This document shows, piece after piece, positions 43,329 through 52,073 of a DNA stretch of 64,000 bases. Each line of letters starts with the position of its first letter. The stretch's first letter is position 1. The translations under genes were made by a program, and so were the position numbers. Source of the stretch: an uncultured Lachnospiraceae bacterium (lineage in GTDB: Bacteria; Bacillota; Clostridia; Lachnospirales; Lachnospiraceae). Under the pieces are notes generated by a model. The model had not been told where the DNA came from. It did not search any database and saw only the letters and a program-made list of their open reading frames with translations. The DNA is taken from the NCBI GenBank assembly GCA_910585005.1, contig CAJUCN010000002.1, positions 1-64,000 on the forward strand. Reading direction: 5' to 3'.

Positions 43329-44276
43329 CTATTCCTCCTTTAGATTATTTGATTCTTGAAATTTATTTTCTACCAGGCTTTCACGGTTTACGCTCCGGCT
43401 CACGAATTCACTAGGCGATATCCCCAGATACTTTTTGAAGGTCTTACTCATCACATGGATACTGGAAAACCCTGCCATCCGTGCCGCCTCAGTTACATTC
43501 ATCTTTCCGGTAAGCAAAAACTGCTGCGCCTTTTCTACCTTTAGGTTCATCACATACTTGTGCAGCGGGATTCCCAAATAGTCCTGAAAGATCTTCGTCA
43601 GATAATTGGGGGTCACATCCAAAGCATCTGCAATCATCTGGTTATCCGGAGTATCAATAACGCCTTTTCTGTTTATATACTCAATAGCCCGTTCAATAAT
43701 GACCCACGCTTTAGTCTTTTTGGCTTCCTCCTCGGCTCCTTCCGGACTGGCATCCCTGACATTTCGGAAGGACATGACCAATAACGCCGTACAATCCGCT
43801 TTAATCATCAATTCTTTTCCTGGGCGTTCCTCCTTAAACTCATGCAGCATACACAAATACCTGCGTACCAGATCATTCCTTTCCCCATCAGGAACGCTGG
43901 CAAGCAAAACTTCCGGACATGCCTCTCTCTCCTTTTCAGATATACATTCCATATAATTATCATCTTCCAAAATATCCTTATGGAGAAGTTTAATCCTCTT
44001 CTTATCCTCAAAAAAATCAAAGTGCATGATATACTGTACCAGCGGCTCTTCCCCCTGAGATACAATAACATGTGCCTTATAGGGAGGAATGATAATCACA
44101 TCTCCCGCCCTGAGAGGGTATTTAACTCCCTCCACAATAAACTCAGCCCTCCCCGATGCAATGTAAGTAAATACATGATCAATATCCTTCCACTTCCCAC
44201 TCATAGTAGTAGAGCGCTTCAGCCTCATCATCCTTACATAAGGATTCACCGTACCTTCCAAAAAAAATTCTCCCAT
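43329..44276 (-). CDS. AraC-family regulator of the fucose-type cluster
   Basis: The 315-residue regulator has an N-terminal cupin sensor (about 20-130; YPLRAGDVIIIPPYKAH) and a C-terminal double helix-turn-helix (about 200-300) with MIADALDVTPNYLTKIFQDY and AARMAGFSSIHVMSKTFKKY. It probably binds a sugar and activates the downstream glycosidase-epimerase-fucI genes. The ATG at 44276 has GGAGG 5 nt upstream and is preferred over an in-frame ATG at 44354. Direct repeats at 44381-44397 upstream may be its own site. Confidence 0.9.
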   Translation of the reverse strand: MGEFFLEGTVNPYVRMMRLKRSTTMSGKWKDIDHVFTYIASGRAEFIVEGVKYPLRAGDVIIIPPYKAHVIVSQGEEPLVQYIMHFDFFEDKKRIKLLHKDILEDDNYMECISEKEREACPEVLLASVPDGERNDLVRRYLCMLHEFKEERPGKELMIKADCTALLVMSFRNVRDASPEGAEEEAKKTKAWVIIERAIEYINRKGVIDTPDNQMIADALDVTPNYLTKIFQDYLGIPLHKYVMNLKVEKAQQFLLTGKMNVTEAARMAGFSSIHVMSKTFKKYLGISPSEFVSRSVNRESLVENKFQESNNLKEE

Positions 44277-44380
44277 GTTAACCTCCAAATCCGTAATTTC
44301 CTGCCTGCTCTTTTGTCCTCTTCTATCATCTTCCACCTCTGATATCCTGGACAAAATACATGTAGTTTCCCCTTATTTTC

Positions 44381-44402
44381 GTGTAAATATAGTGTAATTA
44401 TA
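44381..44402 (-). promoter_or_regulatory. Candidate AraC promoter and operator repeats
   Basis: On the minus strand TATAAT (44402-44397) is followed by two TTACAC repeats (44397-44392 and 44386-44381) exactly 11 bp apart. The -35 region is poor. One-turn-spaced repeats at the promoter suggest autoregulation. Confidence 0.4.
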
Positions 44403-44424
44403 CTAGAAACCATGCCTTATGTAT

Positions 44425-45345
44425 TTATTCAGAACAATCATTGTTTGTCCAAAACTCCGGAATATAACTTTCTTCTGCCGTATCTCCTTCCTGGATGTAA
44501 GCATTCTCCACTCCCAGGCTGATTGCATAATCTACAACTGACTCATATTCCCGCCTCGTCACCTTCCGGCAAAGCTCCCCATAATCAGGATTCTCCTTTA
44601 ACCGCCCAAGCGGCGTATACTGGTTCATCAGACTAAGAAAAACCTGATTTCCATATGTCTCGTACACATACCTGATCACGTCTTTTGCATTTTTCTTATG
44701 CCCTGGCAAAAGCAGATGACGCACGATCACACCTTTTTTCATCATTCCGTTCCCATCAAAAGAAGCTTCCCCCGTGATCTCTACCATCCGGGCCAGGGCT
44801 TTTTGGGCAACTACAGGATAATCTGGCGCACTGGAATATTTTTTTGCAAGATTTTCATCCATATATTTAAAATCTGTCAGGAAAATATCTACAATTCCTG
44901 ACAGATCCATAATCGCCTCCGGCTTTTCATAACCGCTTCCATTGTAAACAACAGGGATCACAAGTCCCTTGTCTTTTGCCCAAACCACTGCTTTTGCCAC
45001 GGCTATTGCATAATGATCCGGCGTTACCAAGTTTATGTTTGCCGCCCCTTTTTCCTGCAGCCTCAAAAAAATATCCGAAAGCTGTCCGATCGTGATCTCT
45101 TTTCCCCTTCCCCCTGCCGCAATCTCATAGTTTTGACAATACACGCACCGCAGATTACAGCCTGAAAAAAACACTGTTCCCGAACCCTTTCGTCCGGAAA
45201 TACAAGGCTCCTCCCACATATGGAGATCTGCCCTTGCTACCCGGATCTTATCATCCATCAGACAGTACCCCGCCTCTCCTGCATTTCTCTTTGCACCGCA
45301 TTCCCGGGGGCATAGATTGCAGGGGCTGATTTTCAATTTTTCCAT
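44425..45345 (-). CDS. Radical SAM protein, PflX-like (COG1313 type)
   Basis: The 306-residue protein has a radical-SAM motif CNLRCVYCQN (Cys-x3-Cys-x2-Cys, near residue 68) and an N-terminal extra cysteine set CNLCPRECGAKR, typical of the uncharacterised PflX-like activase family. The SAM-binding and barrel segments INLVTPDHYAIAVAKAV and VVYNGSGYEKPEAI are present. The substrate is unknown; related proteins resemble glycyl-radical-enzyme activases, but no glycyl radical enzyme is nearby. The ATG at 45345 has GGGGAA upstream. It follows the polytopic membrane protein gene by 47 bp. Confidence 0.83.
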   Translation of the reverse strand: MEKLKISPCNLCPRECGAKRNAGEAGYCLMDDKIRVARADLHMWEEPCISGRKGSGTVFFSGCNLRCVYCQNYEIAAGGRGKEITIGQLSDIFLRLQEKGAANINLVTPDHYAIAVAKAVVWAKDKGLVIPVVYNGSGYEKPEAIMDLSGIVDIFLTDFKYMDENLAKKYSSAPDYPVVAQKALARMVEITGEASFDGNGMMKKGVIVRHLLLPGHKKNAKDVIRYVYETYGNQVFLSLMNQYTPLGRLKENPDYGELCRKVTRREYESVVDYAISLGVENAYIQEGDTAEESYIPEFWTNNDCSE

Positions 45346-45392
45346 CTCGTGATTCCCCTTATTTTTTGCACCATTCCTGCCAAATCCACAGA

Positions 45393-46784
45393 CTATTCTG
45401 CACCTTCCCCATAGAGTTCCTCCCATTCCTCCCGGGGGATCGCAGTAATATTTCCTACATCATAATAGACTTCATAAAAGAGATTGATCCAAAAATCTTT
45501 ATCCTCTTCCAGGTCAGAATCATGCATATTACTGTATGGATTTTGGAATTCCTGCCGCAGCTTAGGCAATACCACAATCCCTGTCCCGTCCGGATCCGCC
45601 TTTTCCTCAACCAGCATAGTGATCCTTTCCTTTTCTTCACGATAAATACGGGCAAGATTCACTAAATTATCAAGATAATTAAATGCAAACCACAGGCAAA
45701 GCACACTGACCAGACTATATTTCGCAATCCGAAGGATCCTCTCTTCCCTGGCCGCGTCCATAATCCCTTGGATACATGCAATAAACAGAAAAACCCCAGC
45801 CCCAAAAAAAGCCCGGTCCATGGTCGTTGGCGCGATCGCCAGGGCGTAGCAGGTAGCAATTCCTGTCACAGTAAATAAGACCGTTTCATTCCGCCGAATC
45901 TGTGACCAGGTGCAAAGCTGCTTTTGAACCGCCAAAGCAACAAGAACTATCGCTATCATCACAAACAACACAAAAAACAGATCCCTTACCGTCATGGAAA
46001 TTTTATAGATCTTGGAGAGCAGTCCCACAAACCCTGTATATTCATCTTCCCGCATGACCTGGCTCCTGTTGCGTACGCCCGGGGCCAAGATCATGCCAAG
46101 GATCCCACAGCACATGCCAAGGGCGGCAGCTCCCATGAAGGGATAAAAGGCTTTCTTTCCTTCTCTTTTCCGGTCCCACCAAAAATTGGCTCCAAAAAGC
46201 AGTACCAAAAGAAGTCCCCCGCCGGATGTGTTTTCATTACACCAACCGGCAGCGATCCCAAAGAAAAAGGTTCCTGCCGCTGCCAGTACCGGGTGCTTTA
46301 TGCGCTCCGCCCTAGATAGAAGCCGGCGGAAAAAAGTTACATAGCCCAAAATGATCACACTGCCCCATAAATAATTGCAGGAACCGCAGATCCATAACAT
46401 CGTCTGCCCAAAATCCACCGTAAACTTCCACAGAAAGGTGATTACAAGCAAAAGAGCCAGGACATCGTACTTTTTCTTTCTCCTTACGTTCGCATAAATC
46501 AGAAGCGTCAATCCGGTAAACATCACACTGTTTACTACATTAAATATCTGCTTACTAAAAACAAGGGAAAGCCGTATGTTAAACTGGCCGATCACCCTCC
46601 CGCTGTTGGAAAGATATTCCCTATACTGCTGCCTAAACAGATCAAATAAGCTTTTTGCCTGCCGGACTTCTATCTTATAAAAATAATCGTCCGACATATA
46701 AGGCGTCAGAAAATTATAGACAAAAATGCTGGCAAATGCTGCCACAACCAGAACCCAAAATATTTTTTTACGATGTTTTTCCAT
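45393..46784 (-). CDS. Polytopic membrane protein (DUF6056-like)
   Basis: The 463-residue protein has about ten membrane segments and the features MSDDYFYKIE after the first helix, LWICGSCNYLWG in the middle and ILAPGVRNRSQV near residue 235. These resemble DUF6056 membrane proteins, which look like GT-C-fold glycosyltransferases involved in envelope polysaccharide. Function is not proven. The start is uncertain: the ATG at 46784 lacks a clear ribosome binding site, while an in-frame GTG a few codons upstream follows AAAGGGAAA. Promoter TTGCAT-17 bp-TAAAAT lies at 46854-46826. Confidence 0.75.
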   Translation of the reverse strand: MEKHRKKIFWVLVVAAFASIFVYNFLTPYMSDDYFYKIEVRQAKSLFDLFRQQYREYLSNSGRVIGQFNIRLSLVFSKQIFNVVNSVMFTGLTLLIYANVRRKKKYDVLALLLVITFLWKFTVDFGQTMLWICGSCNYLWGSVIILGYVTFFRRLLSRAERIKHPVLAAAGTFFFGIAAGWCNENTSGGGLLLVLLFGANFWWDRKREGKKAFYPFMGAAALGMCCGILGMILAPGVRNRSQVMREDEYTGFVGLLSKIYKISMTVRDLFFVLFVMIAIVLVALAVQKQLCTWSQIRRNETVLFTVTGIATCYALAIAPTTMDRAFFGAGVFLFIACIQGIMDAAREERILRIAKYSLVSVLCLWFAFNYLDNLVNLARIYREEKERITMLVEEKADPDGTGIVVLPKLRQEFQNPYSNMHDSDLEEDKDFWINLFYEVYYDVGNITAIPREEWEELYGEGAE

Positions 46785-46825
46785 AAATACTGCCACAAGA
46801 TTTCCCTTTCCCAAAACTTGATACA

Positions 46826-46854
46826 ATTTTAGCAAAACCAGATAAGGAATGCAA
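46826..46854 (-). promoter_or_regulatory. Promoter of the DUF6056-like gene
   Basis: On the minus strand TTGCAT (46854-46849), a 17-bp spacer and TAAAAT (46831-46826). Confidence 0.6.
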
Positions 46855-46883
46855 CTTCCCTTATAGTTTTTCCTTATGAAATA

Positions 46884-46892
46884 TGCTATACT
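46884..46892 (+). promoter_or_regulatory. Extended -10 promoter of mutS2
   Basis: TGC followed by TATACT (46887-46892) makes an extended -10 element 51 bp before the mutS2 ATG. No good -35 is visible at 17 bp. Confidence 0.5.
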
Positions 46893-46942
46893 AAAAATCA
46901 GTTTTAACCAAACAGTCTCAAAATCATATAAGGAAAATAAAA

Positions 46943-49324
46943 ATGAATGCAAAAGTATTAAAAACATTGGAATATACCAAAATTATTGATATGCTCACAG
47001 ACAAGGCTTCCTCCCAGCCCGGGAAAACCCTCTGCCGGGAACTTGTCCCCATGACAGACTTAGATGCCATTACCCTGGCACAGACACAGACAACGGACGC
47101 CCTTTCCATGCTTTTTTCAAAAGGGTCTACTTCCTTTGGCGGCAACAAGGATGTATCTGCTTGTCTCCGTTCGCTGGAAATTGGGAGCACACTGTCTGCG
47201 CCCGAACTGTTGCGGATTGCCGCTCTCCTTGACAATACCAACCGGATCAAATCCTATGGGCGGAGTGCCCGGGAGGAGGAAAAGGAAACCTCTCTGACCG
47301 GATACTTTCATGCACTGGAGCCTTTGACAACTCTTGCAAACGAAATCCACCGATGTATTCTCTCCGAGGAAGAACTTGCCGATGATGCCAGCCCCGGGCT
47401 TAAGCATGTGCGCCGTTCCATCGCCATTACCGGAGACCGGATCCACTCACAGCTTAATTCCATGGTCAATGGCTCCTATCGGAGTTACCTGCAAGACGCC
47501 GTCATCACCATGAGAGACAACCGCTACTGTATCCCTGTGAAGGCCGAATACAAAGGCCAGGTGCCAGGCATGGTTCATGACCAGTCCTCCACCGGCTCCA
47601 CCTTCTTTATTGAACCGGCTGCCATTGTGAATTTAAATAACCAGTTAAAAGAGCTTGCTATTAAGGAAAAGGAAGAGATTGAGGCAGTCCTTGCCAGTTT
47701 AAGCGACCAGGCCGCTGAACATGTCAGCGAAATAATGGAAAACCAGCAAATTATGACCTTCCTTGATTTTACTTTTGCCAAGGCCCTTCTTGCCATGGAT
47801 CAAAACGCAACCATGCCCCTGTTCAACCAAAACCATTTTATCCATATCCGCAAAGGCAGGCATCCCCTGCTCCCTGCCAAAAAGGTAGTTCCCATTGACA
47901 TTCATTTGGGCCGGGACTTTGACCTTTTAGTGGTCACTGGACCCAACACAGGCGGCAAGACCGTCTCCTTAAAAACAGTAGGTCTATTCACCCTGATGGG
48001 ACAGGCAGGACTTCATATCCCTGCTCTGGACCGGTCGGAACTTTCTATATTTACAGAAGTTTTTGCGGATATCGGAGATGAGCAGAGCATTGAGCAAAGC
48101 CTTAGTACTTTTTCCTCCCATATGACCACTATCGTGTCCATCTTACAGCAGGCAGACGAAAATTCCTTGTGCCTGTTTGATGAACTTGGGGCGGGCACCG
48201 ACCCTACCGAAGGCGCTGCCCTGGCCATTGCCATTTTAGACCATCTCCACACCTGCGGGATCCGCACTATGGCAACTACACATTACAGCGAATTGAAGGT
48301 CTATGCCCTTTCCACTGACTTTGTGGAAAATGCCTGCTGCGAATTTAATGTGGAGACATTAGCCCCCACCTACCGGCTTCTCATTGGCATTCCCGGTAAA
48401 AGCAATGCATTTGCCATCTCCTCTAAACTAGGACTGCCAAATGATATTATCGAAGCAGCCAGATCCCAGATCTCTACAGAAGAAAAGAGTTTTGAAGACC
48501 TGCTGGCCGATCTGGAACAAAGCCGCGTCACCATCGAAAGGGAACGCTTGGAAATTGCTTCTTACAAAGAAGAAATCAAAACCCTCAAAGAACGTCTTCA
48601 GGCTAAAAATGAAAAAATTGACCTTGCCAGGGATAAGATTCTCCGTCAGGCCAATGAGCAAGCAAGGGACATCCTTCAGGATGCCAAAAACGTGGCTGAC
48701 GAAACCATCCGCGTTTACCAAAAGGCTGGTCCCGGCGCTTCCCTGAAAGACTTGGAAAAGACACGGGACCGCCTCCGGGGCGAAATCGGCAAAAAAAATG
48801 AAAAACTTGTATCCAAGATTGAAAAGCCTGCTGGCGGACTAAAGCCCAAACCGGACCAGATCAAACTAGGCGACTATGTGAAAATTCTCTCCATGGGCCT
48901 TACAGGAACCGTCAGTTCCCTGCCGGATCATAAAGGAAATTTATTTATCCAGTGCGGGGCTATGCGTTCCCAGGCTAATGTCAAAGACCTGGTATACGCA
49001 AAAGAGCAATCCCCTTTACCTTCGGCAGGGCCAAAAGCTTCTGCCTCCGGCCGGGCAAAGCTATCTAAATCCTTTGGCATTTCCCCTGAAATAAACCTCC
49101 TCGGGAAAACGGTGGATGAGGCAATCTCCCAATTGGATAAATATTTAGACGATGCTTACCTTTCCCATCTTTCTACCGTGCGGGTCGTACACGGCAAAGG
49201 AACCGGAGCTCTCAGAAATGCCGTTCAAAACCATTTAAAGCGCATTAAATATGTAAAATCTTACCGTTTGGGCGAATACGGAGAAGGTGACGCAGGTGTC
49301 ACAATTGTAACATTCAAGGAATAA
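46943..49324 (+). CDS. mutS2: MutS2 ATPase with C-terminal Smr domain
   Basis: The 793-residue protein has a lever/clamp region (about 1-310), an ABC-type ATPase domain with Walker A TGPNTGGKT and Walker B LCLFDELGAGTDPTEGA, a coiled coil (about 520-620), a KOW-like region (about 630-690) and an Smr domain (about 720-793) with the VVHGKGTGALR motif. MutS2 suppresses homologous recombination in some bacteria and splits collided ribosomes in B. subtilis. The LDLRG motif that opens most MutS2 Smr domains reads INLLG here, so nuclease activity is doubtful. It leads a rightward set with a two-component system, trmL and a lipoprotein. Confidence 0.94.
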   Translation: MNAKVLKTLEYTKIIDMLTDKASSQPGKTLCRELVPMTDLDAITLAQTQTTDALSMLFSKGSTSFGGNKDVSACLRSLEIGSTLSAPELLRIAALLDNTNRIKSYGRSAREEEKETSLTGYFHALEPLTTLANEIHRCILSEEELADDASPGLKHVRRSIAITGDRIHSQLNSMVNGSYRSYLQDAVITMRDNRYCIPVKAEYKGQVPGMVHDQSSTGSTFFIEPAAIVNLNNQLKELAIKEKEEIEAVLASLSDQAAEHVSEIMENQQIMTFLDFTFAKALLAMDQNATMPLFNQNHFIHIRKGRHPLLPAKKVVPIDIHLGRDFDLLVVTGPNTGGKTVSLKTVGLFTLMGQAGLHIPALDRSELSIFTEVFADIGDEQSIEQSLSTFSSHMTTIVSILQQADENSLCLFDELGAGTDPTEGAALAIAILDHLHTCGIRTMATTHYSELKVYALSTDFVENACCEFNVETLAPTYRLLIGIPGKSNAFAISSKLGLPNDIIEAARSQISTEEKSFEDLLADLEQSRVTIERERLEIASYKEEIKTLKERLQAKNEKIDLARDKILRQANEQARDILQDAKNVADETIRVYQKAGPGASLKDLEKTRDRLRGEIGKKNEKLVSKIEKPAGGLKPKPDQIKLGDYVKILSMGLTGTVSSLPDHKGNLFIQCGAMRSQANVKDLVYAKEQSPLPSAGPKASASGRAKLSKSFGISPEINLLGKTVDEAISQLDKYLDDAYLSHLSTVRVVHGKGTGALRNAVQNHLKRIKYVKSYRLGEYGEGDAGVTIVTFKE

Positions 49325-49339
49325 AACAGGAGTTAAATT

Positions 49340-50041
49340 ATGGTTAACAGACAGAAAATATTAATTGTAGATGACGACAGCAACATTGCGGAGCTAATCT
49401 CCCTTTACCTTACCAAAGAGTGTTTTGAAACGATGATTGCCGGGGATGGGGAAACTGCCCTGCTTCTGGCGGATTCTTTTGCGCCAAATCTGATCCTGCT
49501 GGATCTGATGCTCCCCGGTATAGACGGCTATCAGGTCTGCCGGGAAATTCGCGCCAAATCCTCCATCCCTATTATCATGCTATCCGCCAAAGGAGAGATT
49601 TTTGATAAAGTCTTAGGGTTGGAACTGGGCGCTGACGATTACATGGAAAAACCTTTCGATTCCAAGGAGCTTGTTGCCCGTGTCAAGGCAGTGCTGCGCA
49701 GATACAAACCTGCCACCGTCATTCCCCAGGCATCTGACGTTAAATGTGTGGAATACGCTGACCTGACCATCAACCAGACAAATTATTCTGTTGTCTATAT
49801 GGGCAGGACTATCGATATGCCTCCAAAGGAACTGGAACTTTTATATTTTCTCGCCTCCTCACCCAACCATGTATTTACCAGAGAACAGCTCCTTGACCAG
49901 ATCTGGGGCTATGAATACATTGGCGACACCAGGACGGTAGACGTACATATCAAGCGTCTCCGGGAAAAGATCAGCGACCACGCCAATTGGAAAATAGCCA
50001 CCATTTGGGGAATTGGCTATAAGTTTGAGGTACGTCAATGA
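49340..50041 (+). CDS. OmpR/PhoB-family response regulator
   Basis: The 233-residue protein has a receiver domain with IVDDDSN, phospho-Asp in LLDLMLPGID, MLSAKG and DDYMEKPFDS. The winged helix follows with LELLYFLASSPNHVFTREQL and DTRTVDVHIKRLREKI. It starts 15 bp after mutS2 and overlaps the kinase gene by 4 bp (ATGA). Its target is not identifiable from the sequence; it resembles the PhoP/YycF branch by length and effector motif. Confidence 0.94.
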   Translation: MVNRQKILIVDDDSNIAELISLYLTKECFETMIAGDGETALLLADSFAPNLILLDLMLPGIDGYQVCREIRAKSSIPIIMLSAKGEIFDKVLGLELGADDYMEKPFDSKELVARVKAVLRRYKPATVIPQASDVKCVEYADLTINQTNYSVVYMGRTIDMPPKELELLYFLASSPNHVFTREQLLDQIWGYEYIGDTRTVDVHIKRLREKISDHANWKIATIWGIGYKFEVRQ

Positions 50042-51462
50042 GAAAGACCCTCTATTTAAAATTTCTTCTTGCCTATTTTATTTTTGGCTTTTTTGGTTTT
50101 ATCGTAGTCGCCACCTTTGTAGACAGTATGACTTTAGAACATTTAAAAAGAGAAAAGGCGGATGCTCTTTATAAGGAGGCTACGCTGATCGCCAACACCT
50201 ATGCGTCCGATTTATACAACAACGAAACCTCTCTGGACACAGTAAAAAAGCAGTTGGATTCCCTGGATGTTTATCTTTCGGCAAATCTCTGGATCATTAA
50301 CCCCTCAGGGCGTATGATCCTGGATTCCAAAGCCCCCCTGGACGTTGAAAATGAAACGGTAATTGAGGGCTTTGATCCTACCATTACCGAAAGTTCCTAT
50401 TATACCATCGGTAATTTCTGGGGTAGTTTTGCGGAAGACCAGCTCAGTGTGTTTGCACCTATTACATCCGATTATAAGGTCAGAGGATATGTTGTGATCC
50501 ACTATCCCATGGGCAGCATTGTTGCTTCCTGTAACAGCCTGCTTAACATTTCCTATTTGATGCTTATTATCTTATTCCTGCTGTCTATGATCATCCTGAT
50601 CTTTTTCACGGAAATGGTCTACCTGCCTCTACGAAAGATCACAGAAGCCACGGAGCAGTACGCCGCCGGAAATATGCATTACGAGTTTCAGATTGACAGT
50701 GAGGATGAGATCGGTTACTTAGGGGCGACCTTGAGCTACATGGCAAATGAAATTGCCCGCTCCGAAGATGACCAGAAGAAGTTTGTGGCAAACGTTTCCC
50801 ATGACTTCCGTTCCCCTTTGACTTCCATCAAAGGATATCTTGAAGCCATGCTGGACGGAACAATCCCGCCTGAATTATATGAAAAGTATCTTACCATCGT
50901 GCTCAATGAAACAGAGCGGCTGACGAAGCTTACCGGCAGCCTGCTTATGCTCAATAACCTGAACACCAAAGGGATACTGCTTGACAAAAGTTCTTTTGAT
51001 ATCAACCGCACCATCCGCAATACTGTCGCCTCTTTCGAGGGAACCTGCAAACATAAGGCAATTGCTATAGAGTTAATCCTTACTGGCGATGAATTATTTG
51101 TGGAAGCGGATATAGGCAAGATCCAGCAGGTGCTCTATAACCTTTTGGATAATGCTATCAAGTTCAGTCATCCAGATTCCATCATTAAGATAGAAACCAA
51201 TGAAAAGCATAACAAAGTCTTTGTCTCCGTAAAAGATAGCGGAATTGGTATTCCCAAGGATGATTTAAAAATGATCTGGGACCGTTTTTACAAATCTGAC
51301 TTATCCAGAGGAAAAGATAAAAAAGGAACCGGGCTTGGCCTTTCCATTACCAAAGAGATCATTCAGGCCCACGGCGAGCACATTAACGTAATCAGCACGG
51401 AGGGCGTCGGGTCAGAGTTTATTTTTTCCCTGCCTGTAGCAGATGAAAACAATGATGATTAA
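50038..51462 (+). CDS. Sensor histidine kinase
   Basis: The 474-residue kinase has membrane helices at about 10-32 and 168-190 around an extracytoplasmic sensor of about 135 residues, then a HAMP linker (about 192-245), HisKA with the His in VANVSHDFRSPLTSIKGY, and an HATPase domain with N (NLLDNAIKFSH), G1 (VKDSGIGIP), F (WDRFYKSD) and G2 (GTGLGLSI) boxes. It pairs with the regulator upstream through an ATGA overlap. The ligand is unknown; the acidic extracytoplasmic segment is unlike the short loop of the kinase at 12.2-13.4 kb. Confidence 0.92.
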   Translation: MRKTLYLKFLLAYFIFGFFGFIVVATFVDSMTLEHLKREKADALYKEATLIANTYASDLYNNETSLDTVKKQLDSLDVYLSANLWIINPSGRMILDSKAPLDVENETVIEGFDPTITESSYYTIGNFWGSFAEDQLSVFAPITSDYKVRGYVVIHYPMGSIVASCNSLLNISYLMLIILFLLSMIILIFFTEMVYLPLRKITEATEQYAAGNMHYEFQIDSEDEIGYLGATLSYMANEIARSEDDQKKFVANVSHDFRSPLTSIKGYLEAMLDGTIPPELYEKYLTIVLNETERLTKLTGSLLMLNNLNTKGILLDKSSFDINRTIRNTVASFEGTCKHKAIAIELILTGDELFVEADIGKIQQVLYNLLDNAIKFSHPDSIIKIETNEKHNKVFVSVKDSGIGIPKDDLKMIWDRFYKSDLSRGKDKKGTGLGLSITKEIIQAHGEHINVISTEGVGSEFIFSLPVADENNDD

Positions 51463-51500
51463 GCCGCCCCAAGTGTGGGATTGGCTTTGGGAGGTACCTT

Positions 51501-52001
51501 ATGCATATTATTTTACATCAGCCGGAAATTCCGGCAAATACTGGAAATATTGGAAGAACCTGCGTGGCGGCCGGCGCTTCCCTCCATCTGATCGAACCGC
51601 TGGGTTTTCGTCTAAATGAAAAAGAAATAAAACGCGCTGGTATGGATTACTGGGAAAAGCTTACCGTAAGCAGATATATGAATTTCCATGAATTTAAAGA
51701 AAAACACCCGGATGCTAAGATCTGGATGGCTACCACCAAGGCAAAGCGCTTGTACACTGATGTTTCTTTTGGTGCGGATGACTATATAATGTTCGGCAAA
51801 GAAAGTGCGGGGATACCAGAAGAAATCCTGGTAGAATATGAAGAGAACTGCATCCGTATCCCTATGCTTCCGGATATCCGCTCTTTAAACCTCTCTAACT
51901 CTGTAGCCATCGTTTTGTATGAAGCGTTGCGGCAGCAAAAATTTTTTCATCTCCAAATTGAGGGGGAACTTCACCGGCTTCATTGGAAAACCTCTATTTA
52001 G
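51501..52001 (+). CDS. trmL: tRNA (cytidine(34)-2'-O)-methyltransferase
   Basis: The 166-residue SPOUT methyltransferase has the N-terminal HQPEIPANTGNIGRTC, the SAM-knot segments MFGKESAGIPEEI and RIPMLPDIRSLNLSNSVAIV, matching TrmL/YibK in length and order. It methylates the wobble cytidine or uridine of tRNA-Leu isoacceptors. GGGAGGT lies 5 nt before the ATG. It follows the kinase gene by 38 bp on the same strand. Confidence 0.93.
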   Translation: MHIILHQPEIPANTGNIGRTCVAAGASLHLIEPLGFRLNEKEIKRAGMDYWEKLTVSRYMNFHEFKEKHPDAKIWMATTKAKRLYTDVSFGADDYIMFGKESAGIPEEILVEYEENCIRIPMLPDIRSLNLSNSVAIVLYEALRQQKFFHLQIEGELHRLHWKTSI

Positions 52002-52016
52002 CAAAATTTATTCCAT

Positions 52017-52073
52017 AAAAATCTCCTCCTTCTTCGTATCTATATTTAGAAACTACATGAAGGAGGAATTTTT
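52017..52073 (+). promoter_or_regulatory. Ribosome-binding-site-sequestering hairpin before the SIMPL gene
   Basis: Left arm 52017-52032 pairs with 52059-52073 over 15 bp with one bulged C; the loop is 26 nt. The right arm contains GAAGGAGGA, the only Shine-Dalgarno of the following gene, and ends against its ATG. The terminal T run could also make it a terminator after trmL. Confidence 0.6.
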
